DNA from: Bacteroidota bacterium
Lineage (GTDB): Bacteria > Bacteroidota > Bacteroidia > Bacteroidales > B18-G4
Reading direction: 5' to 3'
DNA length: 5,185 nt
NCBI GenBank assembly: GCA_003648575.1
Contig: QMPN01000224.1
Coordinates: forward strand, 1-5,185
The first letter of the stretch is position 1, and each line of letters starts with the position of its first letter. Shown piece after piece: positions 1-5,185 of the stretch. The notes below the pieces were generated by a model that saw only the letters and a program-made list of their open reading frames with translations, was not told the origin of the DNA and searched no databases. Both the position numbers and the translations under genes were made by a program.

Positions 1-1859
1 AGCCACATGAATTTGATAAGGGAAAGCACCAGGTTACAGTTGTTTCCGCCACCCCGGCACCACACATCGATGATCTCATGTTTGCCAAAACCATGATCTT
101 TGTCGTAGTCCATCATCAGGATGTTAAGATCGAGTTCGCTCAGTGAGCGTATCATCCTGGCAAACCGTACAGGGTCCTGGCTTTGTTTGGCCCATCCAAA
201 GAGCACGGTGTTTGGTTCTACACCGGAGAAGCCATAGGTGGAGGAGATCGCTTCGATCCCTTCATAAATATTCTTGCACTCCTGCCGGCGGGTAAACATG
301 CCTTCATTGTCCCGGGCCTGGTCATCGTCGGCTGCTTGCAGTCGTTTTTTAAACAATGTAGAGGATGAGCTGTTCAGGATGAGGTCGAAATTCGACAGGA
401 AGCCCTGGTTGCCTGTAAGATCTTTTCCGAACTGTATCAGGTGCGGGCGATTTTTGCTGCTACCACTGAACAGGATGATATTGGGCCTCCAGTTACGTTC
501 TTCCAGTCCTTTGCGGTCAATACGGTGCAGGATCGACCGGGCGATGGCTGTCCACACGCTCTGCCACACATCGCCGAAGTCGAGTTCAAGTTTTTTTTGC
601 TTTATGTAGAGGTAGATTCCGGCAAGTATGATCATGGCCAGGAACATCACCGGGGTATCGAGTTTGAACATCACCCCGAAGCATGCTGCAAAGCCAATGA
701 TCCCAACCCATTTAGATATCCTGAAGCTCGGCCTGAAATCGGCGCTTGCCCACCTTTCCAGTGCAAAGGCAATGTTGATGAAGCCATAGGCGGCGATGAA
801 AAACATGGATACAATTGATGCAATAACATTAAGATCTCCTATCAATATCCCGCCTTCAGCGAGCAGAAATGTAAAAAGAAGTGCATTGCGGGGCTCACTG
901 TTGATGCCGTAGCCTTTTCCGAAGACCTTTGGTGTGATCCTGTCGCGCGACATAGCCTGCAGTATCCGCGGGCCACCGAGGATACCACCCAGGGCCGAAG
1001 AAAGGGTCGCACCCCAGATACCTGCCACAACGAGAGGCGAGGACCATGCGATCTTCATCAGGAAGTTATTGTCTTCCAGTAACAATTGCCTGTCGACAAG
1101 CAGGCCAAAGCCCAGGGCAAGTGCGATATATACCAGGAGGCCTGTCACGATGGCGGTCATGGTACCGAAAGGAATATTCTTTTGCGGGTTTTTCAGGTCG
1201 CCCGACATGGCCACCCCGGCAGTAAAACCGGTTACCGCAGGAAAAAAGATCGCAAATACGGTTGTTAGTGAAACACCCTCAGCAACGGGAAGCCAGCTGG
1301 CATTTTCCCCGGAGGAAGTATCTCCGGTAAACAACCCTATACCAATGGATGCCAGTGAAAGCACGATAGCACCCAGTATGAAAAACTGTGTTTTTATCGC
1401 AATGGAAGTGCTGATATAAGCAATGACTATCAGCATAACCAGGATGATCGAACCCAGTATCCTGAAATCCTGTATGGTGTTGCCCATTCCGGTGATATCC
1501 CGGATCATCTCAATGCCCAGGAAGTTTTCACAAAACCCAATGATATACAGGGAAATGCTGAGCGCTGTACCAACAAACATGGTAATCCCGATCGAGCCTC
1601 CCATGGGCAATCCCAGGCTTCGCGACAATATATAGTAAATGCCACCGGTCTTGATCTTCTTGTCGGTGGCAATGCTGGAGATGCTGAGGCCTGTTGTGAT
1701 AGATATGATATGCGCCAGCATAATGATGCCTATGGCTGTAATGATCCCTGCCTGCCCTACTACCCAGCCAAGCCTCATATACATGATCACCCCCAGGATG
1801 GTGAGGATGGAAGGTGTAAACACACCTGAAAATGCACCGAATTTTTTCTTTACAGCCAT
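1..1859 (-). CDS. Cation-chloride cotransporter (SLC12/NKCC-like, APC superfamily), 3' end outside window
   Basis: This is a membrane transporter of the cation-chloride cotransporter family (TC 2.A.30), which moves Cl- together with K+ and/or Na+. The frame is open for 619 codons from the ATG at 1859 to the window edge. An in-frame TGA (1865-1863) two codons upstream makes this ATG the first possible start. About 12 hydrophobic segments lie between residues 12 and 419. Family landmarks are TM1 MYMRLGWVVGQAG (26-38), TM6 FAIFFPAVTGFTAG and SGDLKNPQKNIP (202-230), TM8 ATLSSALGG followed by GGPRILQAMSRDRITP (284-310), and FRPSFR (375-380). The soluble C-terminal domain starts near NWRPNIILFSG (456-466) and still matches family patterns at IDVW (597-600), so I infer that roughly 100 residues or more are missing. 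It is the second gene of an apparent operon with the lipoprotein upstream. Ion specificity is not proven by sequence; assignment to the family is strong. Confidence 0.93.
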   Translation of the reverse strand, partial: MAVKKKFGAFSGVFTPSILTILGVIMYMRLGWVVGQAGIITAIGIIMLAHIISITTGLSISSIATDKKIKTGGIYYILSRSLGLPMGGSIGITMFVGTALSISLYIIGFCENFLGIEMIRDITGMGNTIQDFRILGSIILVMLIVIAYISTSIAIKTQFFILGAIVLSLASIGIGLFTGDTSSGENASWLPVAEGVSLTTVFAIFFPAVTGFTAGVAMSGDLKNPQKNIPFGTMTAIVTGLLVYIALALGFGLLVDRQLLLEDNNFLMKIAWSSPLVVAGIWGATLSSALGGILGGPRILQAMSRDRITPKVFGKGYGINSEPRNALLFTFLLAEGGILIGDLNVIASIVSMFFIAAYGFINIAFALERWASADFRPSFRISKWVGIIGFAACFGVMFKLDTPVMFLAMIILAGIYLYIKQKKLELDFGDVWQSVWTAIARSILHRIDRKGLEERNWRPNIILFSGSSKNRPHLIQFGKDLTGNQGFLSNFDLILNSSSSTLFKKRLQAADDDQARDNEGMFTRRQECKNIYEGIEAISSTYGFSGVEPNTVLFGWAKQSQDPVRFARMIRSLSELDLNILMMDYDKDHGFGKHEIIDVWCRGGGNNCNLVLSLIKFMW

Positions 1860-1876
1860 CTGTCAGATCTTCATGC

Positions 1877-2389
1877 TTACTTCAGTTTTTTGAATTTACT
1901 GAAATCATTATCAAGGATGCAGGTATTCAGTTCCAGGACTTCATTGTTATACTGACTGCGTTTGCCACAATTGAACATCACTGTAAGCGGGTCACTGTCG
2001 ATGATCATCTCAAGCAGTTCGTCTTTAGTGGGTGTTTTGTCCAGGGCAATATATGCTTCATAAGTGATACTAAGAAAGGCAACATTTTCTGTTATACCAC
2101 GGTTGTCGAGAAGGAATCCATCCTCCAGCTCAGTCGGAATGGCGGGCTTGCCCCTGTATTTAAGATCGCCGGGAGCCGGGAAGGAAACAATATCAGTTCT
2201 TTCTGCATTCATGATCACAGGCACCAGGGCATTATAATCGACTTTGGTCTTGTAGATGAGAGCGTCAGGCCCTGTTGAGGTAACTCCTGTGCTTTCGATT
2301 GGTGCACCTGAAGTACTCTGACCGGGATTCGAACAGGAAAATGAGGTTATCGCAATGATAACAACTAATAATAGGAGTGTTTTTTTCAT
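1877..2389 (-). CDS. Small predicted lipoprotein of unknown function
   Basis: I do not recognise a named family. The 170-residue product begins MKKTLLLLVVIIAITSFSC, a lipoprotein signal peptide with the probable lipidated cysteine at C19 (SFSC is an imperfect lipobox), then a Ser/Thr/Gly/Pro-rich linker to about residue 41. The mature domain (about 42-170) is soluble and mixed, with a segment IVSFPAPGDLKYRGKPA (67-83) followed by DGFLLDNRGITENVAF (90-105), and two further cysteines at C141 and C157. It would sit in the envelope facing the periplasm or surface. I chose the ATG at 2389 over an in-frame ATG at 2443. The longer form would put 18 residues in front of an intact signal peptide, and a TAnnTTTG promoter element lies inside that extension. 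It is 17 nt upstream of the cotransporter gene on the same strand, which suggests co-transcription and perhaps a linked role, but no function can be assigned. Confidence 0.85.
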   Translation of the reverse strand: MKKTLLLLVVIIAITSFSCSNPGQSTSGAPIESTGVTSTGPDALIYKTKVDYNALVPVIMNAERTDIVSFPAPGDLKYRGKPAIPTELEDGFLLDNRGITENVAFLSITYEAYIALDKTPTKDELLEMIIDSDPLTVMFNCGKRSQYNNEVLELNTCILDNDFSKFKKLK

Positions 2390-2424
2390 TTCAGTAATAA
2401 TAATATTGGTATAACTATTGTATG

Positions 2425-2432
2425 CAAATATA
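2425..2432 (-). promoter_or_regulatory. Candidate Bacteroidota -7 promoter element for the lipoprotein-transporter operon
   Basis: On the minus strand the sequence reads TATATTTG, an exact match to the TAnnTTTG element recognised by the Bacteroidota primary sigma factor. It lies 35 nt upstream of the ATG at 2389 and would give a leader of roughly 30 nt. No clear TTTG appears at the expected -33 distance, only A/T-rich sequence, so this rests on the -7 match and position alone. Confidence 0.5.
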
Positions 2433-2510
2433 CACAGAAGCATGAAAAAATTTATATAGAGGCTCCTTCAGGCCTTAAATTTTGTTTTTTTTGAGGAAAT
2501 ATAGAGGAAA

Positions 2511-2542
2511 ATTGACTTCCAACACAATAATTATTATTTTTG
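2511..2542 (+). promoter_or_regulatory. Candidate Bacteroidota promoter (-33/-7) for the DUF1573 gene
   Basis: A -7 element TATTTTTG at 2535-2542 matches TAnnTTTG exactly. ATTG at 2511-2514 is a three-of-four match to the -33 TTTG, separated by 20 nt, which fits the usual spacing. Transcription would begin near 2549, leaving a leader of about 28 nt before the ATG at 2577. The leader is A/T-rich with no well-placed Shine-Dalgarno sequence, as is normal in this phylum. Confidence 0.6.
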
Positions 2543-2576
2543 CAGTTCTCTTAACAAACATTAAAATTGAATTAGG

Positions 2577-3038
2577 ATGAAAAAATCATTGATCATTATA
2601 GCTCTTAGCTTTTTTGCAGCTTTCCAGCTTACTGCCCAATCCAGCGAACAGCCGGTTGAAAATCCGAATGCACCGGTAATCACTTTTGATAAGGTTATTC
2701 ACGATTACGGCACCATAAAGCAGAACTCGGATGGTGGTTGTGAATTTGTATTCACCAACGACGGCAAAGAACCGCTCATACTCTCAAGGCCTAAGTCCAG
2801 TTGCGGTTGTACCGTGCCTACCTGGCCAAAGCAGCCCATACTGCCCGGGAAAAGTGATGCGATCAAAGTTACATATACTACAAACAGGGTAGGGCCATTT
2901 CACAAGACAGTTACCATATACTGCAATGCTTCCAATAGCCCTGTAAAGCTTCAGATAAAAGGAAAGGTTGTAAAGGCTCCTGCTGAGGTAATGCCTGAGA
3001 AGGAAACCAATACCGGTGCAACACCGATAAACAAGTAA
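2577..3038 (+). CDS. Exported DUF1573 domain protein
   Basis: The product is 153 residues. Residues 1 to about 20 form a Sec signal peptide (MKKSLIIIALSFFAAFQLTA), with likely cleavage around A20/Q21. There is no lipobox cysteine, so it should be a soluble periplasmic or secreted protein. Residues about 34-132 match the DUF1573 pattern: an ITFDKVIHDYGTIKQ strand pair, FVFTNDGKEPLIL, the hallmark SSCGCTVP (74-81) with C76 and C78, a proline/glycine turn before a KVTYTT strand, and a final VKLQIKGKV strand. This family is thought to adopt an immunoglobulin-like beta sandwich related to ASPM-SPD-2-Hydin domains, and its biochemical role is unknown. The last 20 residues are polar and probably disordered. 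It has its own candidate promoter and is followed 9 nt after the stop by a hairpin terminator, so it may be transcribed mostly alone. Confidence 0.92.
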   Translation: MKKSLIIIALSFFAAFQLTAQSSEQPVENPNAPVITFDKVIHDYGTIKQNSDGGCEFVFTNDGKEPLILSRPKSSCGCTVPTWPKQPILPGKSDAIKVTYTTNRVGPFHKTVTIYCNASNSPVKLQIKGKVVKAPAEVMPEKETNTGATPINK

Positions 3039-3047
3039 GATTTATAT

Positions 3048-3071
3048 CCCGGTAGCAATGCCGGGTTTTTT
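3048..3071 (+). terminator. Intrinsic terminator after the DUF1573 gene
   Basis: The arms CCCGGTA and TGCCGGG form a 7-bp stem (six Watson-Crick pairs and one T-G wobble) closed by the tetraloop GCAA, a GNRA-type loop. Six T residues follow directly (3066-3071). It lies 9 nt after the DUF1573 stop codon and ends 19 nt before the aminotransferase start codon, so it could also limit read-through into that gene. Confidence 0.85.
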
Positions 3072-3090
3072 ATTATCCAATCCATAAGCT

Positions 3091-4290
3091 ATGCCTAAGA
3101 TCTCACAAAAAGGGCATCAGATGCCCGAATCACCCATTCGTAAGCTCGTTCCATATGCTGATGTAGCAAAAAAGAAGGGACGTACTGTATATCACCTGAA
3201 CATCGGCCAACCGGATATTGAAACGCCTGAGGTGGCCCTGAATGCCATCAGGAACTTTGACCAGAAGGTTGTGGCCTATAGTCATTCTGCAGGCATACTG
3301 TCGTACAGGGAGAAGCTGTGTGAATATTACAGCAGGCATAATATTGAAATTACCCCGGATGAGATCATTGTCGGAGCCGGTGCTTCGGAGGCAATTCTCT
3401 TTGCCATGAACTCATGCCTTGACACCGGAGATGAGATCATCATTCCTGAGCCTTTTTATGCTAATTACAATGGCTTTGCCATCAATGCCGGCGTAGTGGT
3501 GGTCCCCATCTTCTCTGATATTGAGTCGGGATTTGCACTTCCTCCTATTGCCGATTTTGAGAAAGCCATTACCGACAGGACCAAGGCAATCCTGATCTGT
3601 AACCCCAATAACCCTACCGGTTATCTCTATTCGAAAGAAGAACTTGAGATGCTGAGGGATATCGTAAAGAAATATGATCTTTTCCTTATCACTGATGAGG
3701 TATACAGGGAGTTTTGTTACGATGGCAATACACAATATTCGGCTATGTACCTGAAGGGTATTGAACAGAATGTGATCATGATCGATTCTGTAAGCAAAAG
3801 GTACAGTGCATGTGGCTTCAGGATAGGTTGCATAATCTCTAAGAACAAGGAGGTGATGAGTACGGCATTGAAATTTGCCCAGGCAAGGCTGAGCCCACCT
3901 ACTTTCGGACAGGTAGCTGCAGAGGCTGCCATCGATACACCTGATAGTTATTTTGAAACAGTGTCGAAAGAGTACCTCGCCCGAAGGGATGTGGTTGTGG
4001 AATCCATCAACAGCATTCCAGGTTGTTACTGTCCGGTGCCCAAAGGGGCCTTCTATGTTGTGGCCAGGCTGCCGATCGATGATTGTGACCGCTTTTGTCA
4101 GTGGCTGCTCGAAGATTTTGAATATGAGAACGGTACCGTCATGCTCGCTCCCGCATCAGGATTTTATTCAACAAAGGGGAGGGGCAAGGATGAGGTCAGG
4201 ATCAGCTACGTTCTGAATGTCGATGACCTGAAAAAATCGATGAAGTGCCTGCAGGAAGCTCTCTTGGTGTATCCTGGGAGGAAAAATTAA
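3091..4290 (+). CDS. PLP-dependent aminotransferase, class I/II (fold type I, AspB/COG0436-like)
   Basis: This cytoplasmic enzyme transfers an amino group between an amino acid and a 2-oxo acid using pyridoxal phosphate. At 399 residues it has the usual full length. Expected landmarks are present and in order: the N-terminal substrate-side NIGQPD (37-42), GAGASEA (95-101) near the cofactor phosphate, NPNNPTG (171-177), DEVY (202-205) with D202 facing the pyridine nitrogen and Y205 the ring hydroxyl, SVSKRYS (233-239) with K236 as the Schiff-base lysine, GFRIG (242-246) with phosphate-binding R244, and VRISYV (369-374) with R370 as the probable substrate-carboxylate arginine. The catalytic set looks intact. 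The start at 3091 keeps the PKISQKG leader that I recall as typical of Bacteroidota members; the ATG at 3121 is a possible shorter start. No clear promoter lies in the 52-nt gap after DUF1573. Substrate cannot be read from sequence; aspartate and aromatic amino acids are plausible. Confidence 0.95.
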   Translation: MPKISQKGHQMPESPIRKLVPYADVAKKKGRTVYHLNIGQPDIETPEVALNAIRNFDQKVVAYSHSAGILSYREKLCEYYSRHNIEITPDEIIVGAGASEAILFAMNSCLDTGDEIIIPEPFYANYNGFAINAGVVVVPIFSDIESGFALPPIADFEKAITDRTKAILICNPNNPTGYLYSKEELEMLRDIVKKYDLFLITDEVYREFCYDGNTQYSAMYLKGIEQNVIMIDSVSKRYSACGFRIGCIISKNKEVMSTALKFAQARLSPPTFGQVAAEAAIDTPDSYFETVSKEYLARRDVVVESINSIPGCYCPVPKGAFYVVARLPIDDCDRFCQWLLEDFEYENGTVMLAPASGFYSTKGRGKDEVRISYVLNVDDLKKSMKCLQEALLVYPGRKN

Positions 4291-4311
4291 AAAACCCGAC
4301 TAATTTCTGAA

Positions 4312-5185
4312 TTACTCGAAATCCTCGTAGATGAGGTATTTCTTCCTGAGATTCTTGAATTTTTCAAGATCATCTTGCCACCCTGATCTGATATCTACAG
4401 GTGTCATACCTGCCATAATCTGCATTCTGAGCTTACCAGTCCCGCTGAGTTTCTCAAAATATGGGATGAAGAATGTACTGTCGTTACCAATGTCCTTGTA
4501 TGCGCTGATCAGCCACTGTAGGTTCAGGTGGTCATTCACTTCCATATAATTCTCTGCGTACCCACTGAGGTTTTGCCCGTTACACTGCACTCCCTCAAGT
4601 TTAGGATATTTTGCTCCGGGGCGTGATTCGGGTGTGAAGGCATAGCTCCCGGCATAAAAATCAGGATGGCCATAGATGGTAAATGGTGTTTCAGTGCCAC
4701 GCCCGATGCTCACGACCGTTCCTTCAAAAAGGCAAAGGGAAGGGTAGAGGTAGACCGATTGCCAGGTGGGAAGATTGGGTGATGGTTTGACGGGTAGTTT
4801 ATATAATTTATTTCTGTCATAGTTTTTTAAGGGGATCACCGTCAGGTCGCATTGCAGGCCGTTGGCGAGCCAATGTTCGCCATTCACCATTTTCCCATAT
4901 TCACCTATTGTCATCCCATAAACGATAGGCACGGGATGCAGTCCTACAAATGATGCGTATTCTTCTTCCAATACCGGCCCGTCGATATAAAAACCATTAG
5001 GATTGGGACGGTCGAGGACAATGACCGGGATATGCAGTTCAGCGGCCACTTCCATTATGTAGGTCAGCGTGTAGATATAAGTGTAGAATCTTGCCCCGAC
5101 ATCCTGCAGATCGAAGAGGATCAGGTCGATATCCTCAAGGCTTTCGTGTGAGGGCTTTCTTGTGCTGCCATATAGTGAGATTACA
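4312..5185 (-). CDS. namZ: NamZ/DUF1343 family exo-beta-N-acetylmuramidase-type protein, 5' end outside window
   Basis: The frame is open from the right edge to the TAA at 4312-4314, giving the C-terminal 290 residues. An internal ATG at 5055 is not the true start, because conserved family sequence continues upstream of it: LYGSTRKPS (fragment residues 4-12) and FDLQDVGARFYTYIYTL (24-40). Other landmarks are VLDRPNPNG (56-64), HPVPIVYGMTIGEYGKMVNGE (83-103, conserved at PxxYGMTxGE), PSPNLPT (134-140), and the stretch 154-173 with EGT, GRGTE and PFTIYG. Members such as Bacillus subtilis NamZ (YbbC) remove N-acetylmuramic acid from non-reducing ends of peptidoglycan fragments (family GH171). 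I infer that about 100-130 N-terminal residues, probably including an export signal, are missing, so location cannot be checked. The gene converges on the aminotransferase with a 21-nt gap. Family assignment is strong; enzyme activity is inferred. Confidence 0.92.
   Translation of the reverse strand, partial: VISLYGSTRKPSHESLEDIDLILFDLQDVGARFYTYIYTLTYIMEVAAELHIPVIVLDRPNPNGFYIDGPVLEEEYASFVGLHPVPIVYGMTIGEYGKMVNGEHWLANGLQCDLTVIPLKNYDRNKLYKLPVKPSPNLPTWQSVYLYPSLCLFEGTVVSIGRGTETPFTIYGHPDFYAGSYAFTPESRPGAKYPKLEGVQCNGQNLSGYAENYMEVNDHLNLQWLISAYKDIGNDSTFFIPYFEKLSGTGKLRMQIMAGMTPVDIRSGWQDDLEKFKNLRKKYLIYEDFE

Noticed and set aside
183..1893. Several plus-strand open frames of 60-160 codons (for example 441-818, 934-1419, 1639-1893).
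   Set aside because: They are antisense to the continuous 619-codon transporter frame, have no recognisable domains and show low-complexity or unlikely compositions.
1832..2278. Plus-strand frame of 148 codons over the lipoprotein gene.
   Set aside because: It is antisense to a gene with a clear lipoprotein signal peptide, promoter element and operon context; the plus-strand translation shows no family features.
2460..2475. Short hairpin AGGC/GCCT followed by T-rich sequence in the divergent region.
   Set aside because: A 4-bp stem with an 8-nt loop and an interrupted T tract is within chance expectation, and no gene ends there for it to terminate.
3130..4216. Minus-strand frames (3130-3339, 3412-3735, 3717-3932) and a plus-strand frame (3953-4216).
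   Set aside because: All lie inside the aminotransferase gene, whose catalytic motifs are intact in the main frame.
4289..4314. Possible shared terminator in the convergent gap: inverted repeat TAATT-TCTG-AATTA (4301-4314) with an A run at 4289-4294 that reads as T on the minus strand.
   Set aside because: The stem is only five A/T pairs, overlaps the NamZ stop codon and is separated from the T run by six bases, so it is not a convincing intrinsic terminator.
4331..4549. Plus-strand frame of 72 codons.
   Set aside because: It is antisense to the conserved NamZ/DUF1343 coding sequence.
1..5185. Search by eye for tRNA, rRNA, CRISPR repeats, insertion sequence ends, phage genes or a defence or toxin-antitoxin system.
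   Set aside because: Nothing matching these was seen; nearly all bases are accounted for by five housekeeping-type or envelope genes.

Overview
The window looks like an ordinary chromosomal segment of a Bacteroidota bacterium, probably Bacteroidales-like. Four things point that way. Two sites match the Bacteroidota -7 promoter element TAnnTTTG. Start codons are preceded by A/T-rich leaders with no good Shine-Dalgarno sequence. There is a short DUF1573 exported protein of the type common in this phylum, and the aminotransferase and NamZ/DUF1343 proteins read like Bacteroidota members of their families. The taxonomic call is an inference from sequence style, not from a marker gene.

There are five protein genes and very little spare DNA. 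On the minus strand, a small lipoprotein gene of unknown function (1877-2389) is followed 17 nt later by a large cation-chloride cotransporter gene (1-1859) whose 3' end lies outside the window; the two look like an operon. A 187-nt divergent intergenic region (2390-2576) separates this pair from a plus-strand pair: an exported DUF1573 protein (2577-3038), then a hairpin terminator, then a fold-type I PLP-dependent aminotransferase (3091-4290). The aminotransferase converges, across a 21-nt gap, on a minus-strand gene for a NamZ/DUF1343 exo-beta-N-acetylmuramidase-type protein (4312 to the right edge) whose 5' end lies outside the window.

The genes do not form an obvious single pathway. The lipoprotein/transporter pair suggests ion or osmotic homeostasis at the envelope. 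The aminotransferase belongs to amino-acid metabolism, and NamZ belongs to peptidoglycan degradation or recycling. I saw no tRNA, rRNA, CRISPR array, insertion sequence, phage gene or defence module, and no convincing new multi-gene system. The most notable items are the NKCC-like ion-site residues in the bacterial transporter, the uncharacterised lipoprotein linked to it, and a compact terminator placed just 19 nt before the aminotransferase start codon.
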